Below, one piece after another: positions 1 through 14,743 of a stretch of DNA of 64,000 nt; position 1 is the first letter of the stretch; each line of letters opens with the position of its first letter. Under the pieces are notes generated by a model, which was not told the origin of the DNA, made no database searches, and was given only the letters and a program-made list of their open reading frames with translations. Origin of the DNA: Gorsachius magnificus (lineage: Eukaryota; Chordata; Aves; Pelecaniformes; Ardeidae); the NCBI GenBank assembly GCA_034008185.1, contig CM067081.1, positions 187,633,510 to 187,697,509 on the forward strand, in the 5' to 3' direction. A program made the translations under genes and the position numbers.

Positions 1-1141
1 ATTCATGTAGCTTCTAACCATGTTTAATTGCAACATTAGAATGGTAAAATACATTCAGTTTGCATTGCAGAACATGAAAAAACCAACTTGACTGTTTAAA
101 CCCATTTTCTCAAAACATGTTTTTCGACTTCACTTTATCTGTGAGAGGTACCAGAGGCTCATTTGTATGCTTGCACTACAAAATTTAAATCAATTAGCAT
201 AATCAAGTCCTACCAAGTGTTTGCCACCAAGATGAATTATGTCTTTTCTTTTAGTTTACCCTTGAGCTATTGTGATGAATAAACTAAACACAGTAGTGCT
301 AGATAAAATTTAGAGTTCTGACAGAGAACCTTAAACTATTCCACTGAATTAGAAATGACCATAAATGCAACTTATAAAGCTGACATACTTCTGCATAGCA
401 ACCGTTTTATTAGGATTGATTTAATGTCAATAAGTATCTTAAATGTATAAACACTTGTACATCTTATGTGAAGAGAGCCTTATAGGTAGTATTAAGTAGT
501 TGTGCCATGTCTAGCCCAAATCCTTTCTCAGACTGTGATTAGTATCAGGTATTCAGAAAAAAAAAAAGTGTGAGAAATCTCAGATGAATTCTATTTGCTC
601 ATCACTCTGGATGGTTTCATCACTTTGTACTATTTTGAATCTTAATAAATTCTTAGTTTTATTTCAGTGCTGTTTGTCCTAATGTTTTTATATATGGCTC
701 CCAAATATATGTATGCTAGTAAAAATACAGTCTATCCTAACTTTGGTAATAAAAGGAAAGAAAGTTTAAGTTAGTTTTGTTATACTCACCGTCATCAACA
801 GTTTAATACAGGTTATTCTAACAAAATGGTTTTGAGAGAGATGAATTGCATGAGATACTTGGCCCCTTCTTGCATACCCAGATTATTTAAATAACCTACC
901 CTGCCTTTTTTTTCACTAGACATTATTTTTTAAAACTCTCATTCTTCCAGATGTCTTTAAATTTCAAAGCAAGATTCACTTTACCTTTTACTTTCTCATT
1001 ACCTTGACACAGAGAGCAGAAATGTTCCTAATGAAAATCATTTCCCACTGTGTTGGAAAAGCCTATACAGAAATGCATGTGCTTATATTGCATAGCATGT
1101 GCACAGGGAACTCCATATTCTCCGCAAGTACCGGACTTCCT

Positions 1142-1161
1142 ACACACACACACACACACAC
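1142..1161. repeat. (AC)10 microsatellite
   Basis: Ten uninterrupted AC units followed by an ATATGCGTATATGCAT stretch. Confidence 0.95.
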
Positions 1162-1219
1162 ATATGCGTATATGCATAAATCAAGTGCCAACCAACCAGT
1201 CCATTTGAAACACAGCAGA

Positions 1220-1387
1220 CTTGTACTGTGATTTCAGCCCTGCATCAAATGAAGAAAGTATTCTCTGCACCCTGCAGCTCCTTGCCTTCATCTTCTTCTC
1301 CTTCAAACACCCCATTCTGACTGTGACAGAGCGTTTGTAGAGCTCCCCAAAGACCTCAGTTACGGAATTGATCTGGTTTACAATGTT
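1220..1387 (-). other. Unrecognised protein-like island, possible exon or pseudogene
   Basis: On the minus strand a T-rich tract ending GTTTTCTGAG (AG at 1389-1388) precedes the open sequence NIVNQINSVTEVFGELYKRS and VTVRMG. From about 1322 the more protein-like reading moves to another frame (QNGVFEGEEDEGKELQGAEN then TFFI and a stop). This is what a one-base deletion or two-base insertion would produce in a once-coding sequence. The first frame itself stays open to 1181. I do not recognise the source, and it does not match IMMP2L exons 4-6 as I remember them. It could be a retropseudogene fragment or an exon of a noncoding RNA. Confidence 0.3.
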
Positions 1388-3650
1388 CTCAGAAAACAAA
1401 CAAAAACTAAAAAAAAACCCCTAATAAACAGAACAAAACATTCCAAATGGCTGCCAGATATCCAGTTCATCAGTATGATTTACCGGATGGTTACATGTAC
1501 AGTGAGTCAAGCAAGGAGGATGCCTTTTGCAACTGCAATCTTGACTGTTTGGGAAACTGCAGCATTATATGTATGTAAGGAGCTCCTGCACGTGCAACAG
1601 AGCTGACATTTCTGGGAAGTACGGACCTACTGCATAAGTATGACATGAGTGTGTCAGGTGCTACCAGTCCCTGCTTCCCTCACCACATCCTACATAAACA
1701 CAGAAAGTTCTTAAAAGTCCAGTCTGTGAACTGTTACAGATGTGTATGGGAAAACCAGATATACAGAAGCCTAAACAGACTAAAACAGAAAGAAAAATCG
1801 ATTCTGAATAAAAATGTTTGAAGGTAAGTGTATGAATTTTTAAGATATTTTAACTGAAAAAAATATTTTAGATAGTTTTGAAAAAAAACATTACATCCCT
1901 TTTTATACAAGAAAACACTATCAACAATGCAAATTAAGGAAGCTGGTTTTAATGATGCTGTATATATAATGACCTTCAAAAATGGTATGGATACTTGCAG
2001 GAAAAGCGAGAAAACTGAAAGGTATGTAGAAGTTTTCTCCACCCTCAACATATCAGAGAAAAAAAAAAAAAAAACAAAAAAACTGAGCAAAATCAGGTTT
2101 TACCTAAGCTATAAATGACTGTCAGGAGAGAATAGATTATTTTTTTAAGGTAGAAAATATGCAATAACAAAAACTTGCAGCTATATTTTCTACTGTATTC
2201 TGGCACAAGTGGTAACAGAGATAAAATCCTTAAAAGGAAGATAATTGAATATTTCTTTGAAGTTATGCTAGGAATTTTATACAAAATTTTACAAAATGGA
2301 CTACCATCAGAAAAGTCTGATTTCTCTAACTACATTTATTAGTTCTCTTGACTCTCATTGTCACTGTTACAGTACAACAGCCACTTCAGTGAGCTCATCT
2401 GAATGATTAAAAGAAAACAGCATGGAAATTAGAGGCCTAGAGACCAGTTCCTGAAACAACATGCATAAGAATTTTATTTTAGCAGCAGATACAATTAACA
2501 ATATTGCAAGAACAAGTATCCAGAATGTAAAGAAACAAACCCATGCAATTACAGAAGCTGACATTTGTCTCATAGTGACACAGAGGACTATGTTCAAAAA
2601 ACACATTTAAGGAAGGCTTTATATCAAGGTAGGCCACTTCTACCTACTTTTGTACCCTACTTTGCCTACATAGACTTATAATCAATCTTCTGAAAAACCA
2701 CCTGCATTTCTCCTCTATATTCCTGCACCTTATTCCTCCTTAATTCAATTATCACCTTAAATTTGTGTCACTTTAAAATGATGTTGCCAATGGAAGTATA
2801 AAAACACTGTAATGTATCTTGTGTTATCTGTGCCATAAACCCAGCTCAGAAAGCTCATGCATCACTTCTCTAAAGCCCATGCTTGCTTTCTCATGAAGAA
2901 TTTATGTTCTAAAAATATCCTCCAAGATATCTTGCTTTATTAATACATGTTTCCACTTCTTACAAGAAAATAAGCAAACTGTTTTGCTAACTTGGAGCGC
3001 TCTCTTCCTTTCAGACTAAGGAAAAGGTGTGAACTATTTTTAGGTTTTTCACCCAATAATTTTGCTTGTACAAATATGAAAGTTTAATGTTGACAACAAC
3101 CAAAGTGCTGGGTCAACTCCCAAGAAGGCTGTAAGAAGTTTCTCTTAACGCTAACAGAAGACAGTGAGAAGTTTAAACAGCTGATAGATGGGGTCAAAAT
3201 TAATGTAGACATCAATATGAGGTATTTGTAGCATTTTTATACAGACAAGCCATCAGCCAAACTACTGAACTAATAAGGAAGGAAAAAAAAAAAAATGTAT
3301 TTTAAAGTGTGTAGTTCATATAAACTTTCAGACAGTAGACTGCATACATCTCAGCACCAGTCTCTCCTACACTGGTTCTTCTCGATCTCCATGATTCTTA
3401 TCACTACATAGGAGCAACAACATATAGCACGAAGGATTGAACAATAAAAGGAAGGTGGGTGGGCTCTCGTGAATATCTTGGATATCACAAGCAGCCTAAA
3501 AAGAAGATCTGATGGTTGTTAATTATAGTGATTTTAATCCCACAGAAATAGAAACTATTTTCTAAGAAACAAAGGTACTCTTGCAGATTGCTTCATAATT
3601 GTCCAGTATTCAACCTGCAAATGACAGCAGAAGCCTAATGGGCTAATGTG

Positions 3651-3676
3651 TGTATACATACATACATGCATATATA
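3651..3676. repeat. Short TACA/ATAC repeat
   Basis: Degenerate tetranucleotide run TGTATACATACATACATGC. Confidence 0.7.
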
Positions 3677-6600
3677 AACTCCCAATGAGATATATATCCA
3701 GTCTCCCAGAGACTGGAAAGTCTGAGCAGGAGCACCCTTTCCCCCCTATGCCCCTCTTAAATGAGGGATAAGATCTGGACATTTATACACTCCTGCTAAA
3801 AAGGGAGGAGAAAACCCACAAAAAACAAGCATTACCTTTGAAAGTATCAATATGTTTGGAAGCTTCAATCTGAGAATCAAACACTGCGTGAATTAATAAG
3901 CATGCAAACATGGCTGTCATGTCAACAGAACGGTCTGACCACCCCAAGATGGTGGTCAGGCTTTTGGGTAGAACAGACAAGGAAAGTTTGGTACTCAAAC
4001 TCTCTTATCCTACCCAGGAGTGCAGCAGAAAAGCACAGTCCCCTTCCTAAAGCCTTCCACGTCTTACATTCCCTGACAGCAGAACTCAGATACTCCTCTC
4101 TGAAGCCACCACTATCATAAATGATTTTCAAAAGAGGGCAAGAGCAGAACAACTGCTGGAGCAGGATTCTGGTAACAACGACTTATTGTACTGTTATCAG
4201 TGTGAAAATCCAGAGAAAGGAATACTCTGGATGAACAAATTGAACCAGTATGTCTGGTTTAATTGGCAAGACCTTGTAAAATGGAATATGCAGACAGCCC
4301 AACACCACTTTAAGGCTGAAGAAGTTCAATGCAATAGCAGTTCTGACAACACACACATGAAACACTGATAAATCTCTTAAACTTTAAGCCAAAAAAAAAA
4401 AAAAAAATTAAAATGATGGTAGTTTTAAAAATAATTCAACAGAAGAGTACTGTTTTAGTGAACTAAGCTAAAGTTTAAAACTTGTAAGTGAACACAATCA
4501 GTAGCTCTTTAAAGTACAAGGTAATAATGTGTATTCATTTCTAAATAAAAAACAATGCTTTAATAAGTAAAACATTTCATCTACCAGGATGATTTCTATG
4601 CTTACTATTTTCAGCAATCCTACATAATGCTGGTTTACTCTGTACATTACCTTTCCCATAAAGCTACTCACTTCACACTACACTACAGATACTACTGGAT
4701 TTCATGGACCTTAATAGCCAGTCCTAATATAAAAATAACAGAAGGACATGTACAAGACTGAAGAGAGAAAGTCAAGCAATACAGAACTGACACATTTTGT
4801 TATAAACTGTGACTTGTTAAGTTCAAATGAAGACTCAACTACTTGAATACTTTTGCAAATATAAGTGATTTGGCTGAAGTTCCTAACTCCTTTATTAGAA
4901 AATAATGGATAATAAAGAAAAAGAATATGATCAGAAATCTATGGGCAAAAGATGAGTGAAAGACACTTATTTCAACTATAAGGTGTGAGGATTTTCAAGA
5001 TGGGAAGAGGATGAATAGCAAACTAGGCTAGTATGAGGATTAAAGGGAAAATTATCAATGAACCTAAATCTGAATTAAAGCACAGAATTGAAAGAATTAT
5101 GGATAAAAATGGAGAACAGACAGAAGCGTGCAACATGTATGCTCCTCTGCAGAACAACTATTGACGCATAATTGTCTAGATCCAAGACAACTGAAGTCAT
5201 CTAAAATATTTATTACCCATCATTTAAAATAGAAGTTATTTTGCTTCCTATAGTTCTCATGTCACTGAAAAATGAGCCACTGTGCTTTGTGAGCTTTAGG
5301 AATCGAAATTGGAGATAACCAGAGAGGTAAGGAAAAACAAAATCAGCTCATGTCACAGATGGTGACACAGGAGTGATTAAAAGCAACATTTCAGAACCTC
5401 TCTAGCCACATATGCAAAACACTTTTTTTTTTTTTTTAAACTATATGAGTAACTGAGTTGGAGAAATACAGGTGATCTTAGACAACAAAGCACATGAAAT
5501 TGAGGGGTCAGTGAGGAGAATGCTTGAAAACAAATTCCAACCCAAGAAATAAGATTACAGACCACCAAAACAAAACACAGGAATACCTCTAGACATAAAA
5601 TCTAAGACACATTTTAGGAATCTAAATGTAGTCAAAAGGCTAAAAATAGATGCCACCTGCAGAGTGTTCCGCTCTTTCTGATGGTCTTTCTAAAACTATC
5701 TGAAAACATGAAGCAGGAAGCACAGAAAGCATGCAGGATTTCTGATGCTAAAGCCACACAGTGGGACCAACATAAGAAATTAGTAAAACACTTAAGAAGG
5801 CAGTATGCTAAGTAAAATACAGTGAAGGGAATGATAGGTTTCATCTGTTCAAATTCCAGGCACTGGATAGATGTGTTACTGAAAAATGAGTGTCATATAT
5901 TTTTCAAGTGTGGGACACTCTGCAGAAAAAAATCATTTAATATTCTATGAAATAATATGAGGTGTCATATACCTGATGAGTAAAGGGTAAGATAACGATT
6001 TCCAGGGCATAAAATTTTATTAGTCCACTTCGGTGTTCTTCATTCAAATGAGCATTTTGAAAAGTACGTGCATATAACAAATCTAGACAAAGAGTCATGC
6101 ATACTTCCCTCCTACCTGTTTAATACTCCTCTGTATAAAGCCAAGGCACAGCCTCACATACTAATTACCAAGTCTTCTCTACATACACCGTAGAGATAGA
6201 GTAAGCAATGAAAGCCTTAACAGAAACTCTGCATTTAGCTTACAGTGTATCACCAAGAAACAATCTGTGTAATGAGAGGATTGTACTCACTGCCTTCTCC
6301 CATCAATATAAGTTCCATTCTCATACAGCTCCATTACCCTTTTTCCCCCTCTTTTTATTGTGCCTTCTCACCTGCTATTTTTATTGTCCATCTGCTTCTC
6401 CTCTCCCTTGTATAATTTCCCATCTTACTCCTCAGCAGTAACATGTGGGGCAGAAACATATTTTCTTACAGGCCACTATGAAGATATTAAGCCATTCCAG
6501 CACACAACAGCAATCAATACTGTAGCAGAAGCAGAATTCTGCACAAAATACAAAGATTACTGAACACGGAAATATTGATAGAAACCAGGAATCAGCACAA

Positions 6601-9600
6601 CAATGAACCTCTCGCAGCCTTGTTTCTCTTTGCCCATTTTTATTATAATATTATTTGGATTTATTGGGAATATAAAGTCTGCAGATACCAACAGACTGAC
6701 TATTAATGCTGCAAAATTATTAATGGATCAATTTTTATGGAAATGCATGCATTCTCTCATTCTTTGATCTTCCCAGCTGTTACATACAGAAGCAAAATAT
6801 CAACTATGTGGAAAAGGAAAATGGGTGGAGGTGGCAAAATATAAAAACATAATATAAGCTTCAAACAAAGCAAGAAAAAAAAAATCATCTGACTCTGCTC
6901 CTTTCCCTCACTTCTCTGGCCTATGGTTCTATAGATTGGATAGACCTGCCCATTGTACAACCCCCAAACGAATGTATCAATAAAAACAACAAACCAAAGA
7001 TCGTGCGCTATGAAACAGAAAGGAATTTTTGCCAAGCTGTTAACACAACCAGCTAGTACTTAAAAAGGCTACATTCTTAACCACTGGAGAAAGTAATGCA
7101 AAAAGAGACAATCTGTATACTATTACAGTTGTTTGTAAAATGGTATTTAGCTCAAGTCTGTGCAAACATAATGGACGATAAAATTGATCACACAAGATCA
7201 TAGAGTTCTGTGGCAGTAATACTGCCAGGTTCAACTACTTCTGTGATTCATACACAGCAAATTTTTGTCTTCAACACTAACTAAAACACTGTAAACTGGC
7301 ATGAGGTCATCTGCTTTCTTTAAAGTTCTCATCCCTGCTCTTAAAAATTAAATGAGGGCTTTAAACATTTCTGATTCTATTCCCCCTCTAATAATCCCTT
7401 CATTAGCTTTAATTACTTACATTCTACATAGTAATGTTATTCCTGCAAACAGTCAAGTCTACTTAAAGTTACTGTTCTAGAAATAACCTAAAGGAACTTA
7501 TACTGCTGCCCAATTTTTCAGTATGTGGAAATGTATTTATTTTTAACATTTAATGGTTCCATATACTTGTGCTGTAAACCTCTGGAAACAGAAGATACTT
7601 CTGCAGTACTGTTAATTCGTATGTCAGCCCTGTGTTTGCCACAGTGGAATCTGCTCCTTTTCCAGCCTGAAAGGCTTTTGCTTTTTCACCCCTCTCTTTC
7701 AAGAATCTGTTTTCAGTGTGAAGCTATAATCCTGGAGAGGTGCTCATTTTCCTTTCCTCTACCACGCACCAGCAATTCAAATGTTTCTTCCTTGTGTGTG
7801 TTATTATGCATAGAAACCCAGCCCCTTCAAGTGAATGTTATTCCTAAATCCTGGTGAAATCTTCTAAAATACCTGATCTATTTTATGTGCGATTGTCTTT
7901 GTGGGATTTGCATACAACTGCCTACATACAGCTCATTCCTATTTTCAGACTGATAATAGAATTCATTATTTTGTTAACAAAAACTTACACACCGAGCAAT
8001 CATTATCCCGCAGAATAACTTATTCACTGTAAGTATGTTTGCTCATATGGTACCCTACATGTCAAATTCATCATGCTTAACTTCAGCTATCTAAAAGATA
8101 GGTTTGTCTAATCTAGTCTAGTCATCCAGATCCTCCATCCAATTCATTGGGACAGACATGCATGAAAAGAAGACAATTCATCCCAGCTATACCAGACGTC
8201 TTTTAAAACAGGATGAACCTCTCTCAGGGTGCCTGCTTGCCCGGTTAATTATAAACGAAGTTGAGGTGACTAAATTTTATTAAAAATCTCATTTTTGGTC
8301 AGATACATTTAAATAAGACATAATCCAGACATTACATGGCAACAGAAGGAGTATTTCTGACAGTATAGTTACATGACCTCCTCAGAACGACACAGACTAC
8401 GCAGACAAAAGGTATCTGCTGGCAGCAGAGCCAAAGTCAGACTGAGAGCTGTCTGCACAGTACCTTTAGCTGGTTTGCTGTTCTCCTACCATCACCCAGC
8501 ACAGCTAAGCTGGCAAAACGCCATATGACGAGCTTGGCCTGGAATGCAACTATAAGAAAGCTGAGTCAATAAATTAATAAACACCTTACTTGAATACTAT
8601 AGACGTTCACAGCTAAGTATGATTGCTGAGATGCAAAATGATCCTGCTGCATATTAGTGCTTATTCTGCCCATTCACAGTTTATAATCTTCTTTAAATGA
8701 GAACTAGAAGTACAGTTCACAGCAAACATTAAAAAGCGTTCTAAGAAATATACTGAAATAGGGAGCAGCATGTGCTAGAACAAACTGGTTTTTAGACCTG
8801 TATACAAATATCATCCTCCAGGCCTGGGTAGTATGGTGGAATGGTAGCAAAAAACAGCACAAGTAAATTTTCTTGTGAATTTAAACAACTCACTTTCTAA
8901 AGCCAGACCTTTGATTCTGAAGTCAAAGCAAGGAAAACAGATTCTGATGCTGGCTTAACCACCTGTTTGTGTTTTCACGTTAGAAGTTTTGTCCTTACCA
9001 AATGTACTTAGAATAAAAATCATAACAGGTATATTCAGGCCTTTTAAAAAGAAACTCATCTCTCCAAACCAAAATAGCAAGAACAACGAAAGCTTTATTT
9101 AAAGCTGATACTTATCAGGCAAACATAGCATGAAAAGACAGTAATAAACTTCTGCTATGCTTTGCTTACTGGACTCATTAATACTGCTTTTTCTTGCATC
9201 CTCTCAAGCCTGTGATCAAAAGACAGAACACTCTCAGCAATAATACATTTAAGATTAAAGAAGAAAAACAAAAGAAGCCTGGAACAAAAGAAAATTGTTG
9301 CTGTGTAGTCAGTATCATCATTTTTATTAAAACTTTTCTTTTTAAGGAATATATGCTCCTGACTGAAAAATAAAGGTCCAGAAGAAAGTAAAATATTTTG
9401 AAAAGGAATTCAGAATGAAAATACAGTTATAACAACTCCATGCAATACTCAGGCCATGTTAGTGCCATACTGTATCAAGTCTTCAAAAAGTTTGCTTTGC
9501 TCACCTCACATTAAGATGACAAACTACTGAGTGGTTAACTTTCCATGCCTCTTCTAAACATTTTATTCATTTCTTTTTACAGAAACACACTTTTTCTGCT

Positions 9601-11151
9601 GTGTTTTTGAACTTCTGTTTTCTGCTGTTTACAAACAGTTATAAATAGTTTGAGTTAGAGGAATTAGAAACCTTTCCAATACGTATGCAATTCCCAGAAA
9701 GACAGTATGGACACTTGATTCATTCCACTGCTTCATACACAATGGTTTAGATCATTTGTTTTAGTCAGAGTCATTTCTCACTTCTCATATATAAATCAAG
9801 TACAGCTTCAAAGTACACAAATTCTAGAAGGGATTTACCTTGTTTTGATGACTAACTTTCTTAAAGCAGGCCTGAAAAAGCCCAAACTGCTAAGAACTTA
9901 ATTAAAACAGGTACACTGAAAATTCAGATTTTTCTCTGTAAAAATGATAATAGCTTGTTCTTTTTGTGGACAAAGAATTTATACAATTCCTGCTTTGGTA
10001 CCATCAGGAGTTATATACATGCCTCAAATATTGATGAATATGAAAAGCTTTACTTCTTTTTCTGTCAGCTACACTAATAGATCTTAGATTTACAAATAAT
10101 GTAAGAAGAAGTGAATAAAATATTAAAAGAGTTTCCTCCATAGCAGTGACAAAAGTTGTAGGCTGTGTTGAGATTAAGATGCATCAAGGCATGTACAACA
10201 TTTGAACAAGGATTGGTATTAATATACAAACGTAGTCTTCACATCCAGTGTGAAAAACTTTAAGCCAATTAAGCAGGAGAGACACAGCTAATATATGTAG
10301 GGGTTTTTTTAATTTTTACACTATTTATCTGAATTACTGTATGCAGTTGAACACGACCAGTTTTGTATATTGCAGGCACCATACAGCCTAAACATTTTGT
10401 ATTGCACTGCTCCAGGCAAGCAGATTTCCATTAAGCAACAAAGATTATGTGGTTTAAAAACTACTTCTAAAAGCAAAGAATTTGAGATGACATCTGCCAT
10501 GTCTTCTGTTGGAAAATAATTTTAACCACAAAACCTGACAATGAAAATCCACCCTGCCCCATATATTGAGTAGGAACAGAAACCGATCAACCAGCAATCA
10601 TTAGGCACTTGTGCACTGTTTCAACACTCCAGGTTAACTATGGGGACCTACCATCATTAACGAGAGCAGGATCTGAGTCTCTTCCATCAAAAATCAGTTT
10701 TGATCTTAGACAATGATGCAGTTCTTTTGGATGGAAGAGCAAGGCAACGAGTTAAGATCAAAAAAAATTAGGTCTGGAAAAGAGGGAGATTATCCAGTTG
10801 AGCCTTCTTGCACTGAGGTAGAACCAATAATATTTGGTTTATGCCTGGCAGAGCTCTATCCAATTTGCTCTTTACATCAAGAATTCTATGTTTCCTCCTC
10901 ATCTTCTTTTTCTCCTAGTCTAATTAAACTCTGTCTGTTTTCTGTCTTCCTTCACAAGGCTTGTTTTAACAAAATACAAATCTTTTTTTTTTTGTTCCTC
11001 CAGAATCTCTCCAGTCTACCAATGTTACATAGCATGAGTTCCCCACATTCTCACTGGAACATGTGCAAGGATAATAAAAAAGTAAATCAATCCTCATTAC
11101 TTGAAAACACATGTAGTGATAGGAGGCCACTTGGTTTCTTCTAAATTTTAT

Positions 11152-11275
11152 TTTCACAGAGTTAGAATGACAGAATGGTTGGCAGGAACCTCCAGAAGTC
11201 ACCTGGTCCAACCCCACTACTCAAGCAGGGCCACCTACAGCCAGTTGCTCAGGACCATGTCCAGATGGCTTTTTG
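11152..11275 (-). mobile_element. CR1 LINE, short 3' terminal fragment
   Basis: About 125 bp on the plus strand read as the complement of a CR1 3' end: TTAGAATGACAGAATGGTTG, a block ending CACCTGGTCCAACCCC, TCAAGCAGGGCCACCTACAG, and GACCATGTCCAGATGGCTTT. The match then stops. It is a heavily 5'-truncated insertion in sense with IMMP2L. Confidence 0.85.
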
Positions 11276-13949
11276 TAATTCAGAATTATCTTCTCCATTA
11301 CTTCACCTGTTTTTTACATTCACACATTTTTTTCAACTTCAATGTAAATAATAAATCAATTCTTTCTAAATCAGTACAATGACATCCTAAATCTGATTTT
11401 TAAGACACTTATGTGCAAAACTACAGAATTGATTTCTTCACTGCTACAGCAAAACTAAGCTTAATATATTCAGGCTAGCTGGTTGATAGACCTAAGATCT
11501 TAAAAAACACATCAATAAAATGGTGTGGATTTGTATTGTATTTTGTATGTTTTGCTACTGACAGATTTATGTCCATCCCCCACTGTAGAAAGAATACGAT
11601 CACATTACTGTGATAGTGCAGTAATATTATGGCTCAATTTCACTTTAATTTACACTTGCTTAAGAAAAGGCTAATAAAGCAGTTTTCAATATGGGAACTA
11701 AACTAGTACAATATACATTACACAATAATGGATAGCAAATTACTGCCAGGGGAAAAATGTATGGCAAATGATACAATTTTAATTTATTAAATTTTAAAAA
11801 TTCCAGCAGAATATTTTTATAGGAAGCTTTTATGAACAGAAACTCCCCAGTCTGCTCAAGTAACATATAATACTGGCCAAAAAAAAAAAAAAAAGAGCTC
11901 TGAATTTTGAAGAAAAACTAATTTTAACTCTAACAAGGTATGCAGCCCCCCTTCTTTGGGTCACTTTGTTCAAGTACCATTAGCCATGGGCAAAAAGTCA
12001 CTGCAAGCAGAATAAACCTTAAATTGCCATTAAATACACCACTTAACAATAAATATTAAATTTAAAACTACTCATTGGCTAATGCACACAAAATACCTAC
12101 AATTTCATGAGATTATCACCACGCAGGCAAGACACATGGAGCCCTTCCCTGGTATCATGCATGTTGGAAAGGGCCATCCTTTGTTGCTACGTGGAAATGA
12201 TCCTTAATGGTGCTGGCTTGACACATCTTGCTGACTCCATTTTTGCCTTTAGGTCTGTATACCTTTTCATGCTGGTGTTTTCCAGCTCAAGTTACTGCTG
12301 ATTCCTACCTCAACAATATAACCCACGTCTCTCATTTTATCTTCCTTATCTTGCATTATTCTACTCTATAGACATTTTCTCAGCTCTCTCAATTTAGCAG
12401 TCTCCTCAGAAACCTAAGCCATGGTTACACATACCATATCAAGGATTGGACTTGGATCCTTGTTCATGGCTGAATACAGAGTGAGAGGGAAAGAGGGGAG
12501 AGAGTTTTGACAAGTCGCTTTTTCCGTGTGTAGAACATGCCTCTGTATCAATTCTTCTGTTTCTACAAAGAATGGGAGTAAATTTTGGACCAGCTACTAA
12601 GGAGTGCACTCCCAAGTGTAGAAACCCAGAAGAAATGCTGTACCTAGAAAACATGAAACAGCCACACTGCCATCTGCTCAGAAATATGAATGAAGGCAGG
12701 TACCAACACAGCTCAGCAGGCCCAGCACTCCACCCTTCAATCAGAACTCAAGGAATCCAACTGATGAAAATGCAGGCTCTGAACACGTTTCCTACCCACA
12801 GATGAATATCCTGGTATCGTAACACATCCCAAAGAGTCATTTCAGGCTAAAATGTATAAACAACAAAGAATTGGACAACTCAGAGAAGACATAAAAAAAC
12901 TTCTGAAAAGGCAGCTAAATTGCCTCTCCAAGTCGAATGCTAATTAAAATTACTTTAAACTGTAAAAGGGTTCATTGTTCATGCAATGAAATATTTTAAA
13001 ATTTAGTACTTGAAAAACATTGAAGTATATTTACTCAACAAACGTTTAAATATATTTAAGGAAAGCATAGAGAAAGCACATCCTTCTATTGAACCGTGTC
13101 ATAACATTTGCTCATATTAGCACTGAGAGTCATCATCACCTGCCTGATTGACATATATGCTTAATTTCAGAGAAAGTCTTGGTAATTTTTTTTTCAGCAT
13201 TTGTTACCTTATTATCAACAGTGTGGTTTTCTGTTTTAAAGCTTACCTAGCCTCACATTTTATTATTCTTTCCCCAACAAGTATTCTAACTTCACAACAC
13301 TTGAAAAAACAGTATTTACATATGTAACTCAGAAGTCTACTATATTTCAAAAGAAAAGGTACTCATGATGCTAATACTTCCATTTAAATCGAGGAGTTTG
13401 AAAGAAACCTGTTTGACAAAAGCCTATGGGACCCAAAATGAATTTGTGGTAGCTAGTACAATTTAACAGGGACACACACAAAATTCCAGGAAGAAGTTCC
13501 AAAGGCAACTAGAATGCTACAAAAAATACATGGTTTGGTTCTTTGTCTGCAGGGTGTTACACTTTTTTTTAATAACTGCTCTTTCACTTGACATAGAAAA
13601 TTGAAACACTTAGAATGTTTTCTATTCGTATTGCAAATTAAGTGTTACTGGCTCACTTCAAAACAAATTCAGTACCTTTTCTTATAATTGAGTTAGTGAC
13701 TGAGCTTAAATAGTCATTTTGCTGATATAGCAAAGCATAGCGAATGTGCCATTTTACAATTCTACCAACAGGGCGATAGCCTTCTATTTGTTAAATACTA
13801 ATCTTTATAAATGTATCATGAGGAGGGTAACTATGTAAGAACAACCTAATCTATTAGGCAAATTAGTCCCTCGGTTTCTGATACACATTTGCAGCTAAGG
13901 AATGACAATGTGTCAGGCTCAACCTAGACAGTTTTGTGAACTCCTACTG

Positions 13950-14743
13950 AATGACGTATGAACCTCATGAAGTTCAACAAGGCCAAGTGCAAGGTCCTGC
14001 ACGTGAGTTGAGGCAATCCCAAATACAGATACAGGCTGGGTGATGACTGGACTGAGAGCAGCGCTGTGGAGGACTCGGGCGTATTGGTGAATGAAAAACT
14101 GAATAAGACCTGGCAATGTGTGCTCGCAGCCCAGAAAGCCAATCATATGCTGGGCTGCCTCAAAAGAAGTGTAGCCATCAGGTCGAGGAAGGTGATTCTG
14201 CCCCTCTACTCTGCTTTCGTGAGATCCCACCTGGAGTACTGTGTTCAGGTCAGGTTCTTATTTCCCCAGTATAAGACAGACATGGACCTGCTCGAGCAGG
14301 TCCACAGGAAGGCCACAAAAATGGTCAGGGGGCTGAAGTACCTTCCCTATGAGGCCAGGCTGAGAGAATTGAGGTTGTTCAGCCTGAAGAAGAGAAGGCT
14401 CCAGGGAGACCTTATAGTGGCCTTTCAGCACTTAAAGGGGGCGTACAGGAAAGATGGAGAGGGACTCTTTACCAGGGAGTGTAGTGACAGGACAAGGGTT
14501 AATGGCTTTAAACTGAAAGAGGGCAGATTTAGATTAGATATAAGGAAGAAATTCTTACTGTGAGGGTAGTGAAACACTGGAATAGGTTGCCCAGAGAAGC
14601 TGTGGATGCCTCATCCCTGAAAGTGTTCAATGGGGCTTTGAGCAATCTGGTCTAGTGGAAGGTGTCCCTGCCCATGGCAGGGGGGTTGGAACAAGATGAT
14701 CTTTGAGGTCCCTTCCAACTCAAACCATTCTACAATTCTATGA
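13950..14743 (+). mobile_element. CR1 LINE, 5'-truncated, with decayed ORF2 C-terminus
   Basis: This is a relatively well preserved 3' part of a chicken-repeat-1 non-LTR retrotransposon. From about 13960 it runs through the CTCATGAAGTTCAACAAGGC block to the 3' end GATCTTTGAGGTCCCTTCC and the terminal ATTCTATGA at 14743. An open frame of 165 codons (14066-14563) covers the end of the reverse transcriptase ORF (for example LPLYSAFVRSHLEYCVQV and RRLQGDLIVAFQHLKGAY). Near 14555 a one-base loss relative to the family ends the frame early at FLL, and a short deletion near 14628-14632 removes part of the usual C-terminal stretch. The copy is dead. It is antisense to IMMP2L. Confidence 0.95.

Noticed and set aside
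7525..7857. 110-codon open frame on the plus strand
   Set aside because: Low-quality composition, no domain, opposite strand to the gene, and consistent with chance.
10713..11144. 143-codon open frame on the plus strand
   Set aside because: Its composition is that of T-rich intron sequence (SSSSFSPS, IFFFLFLQ), with no homology that I recognise and no suitable splice context.
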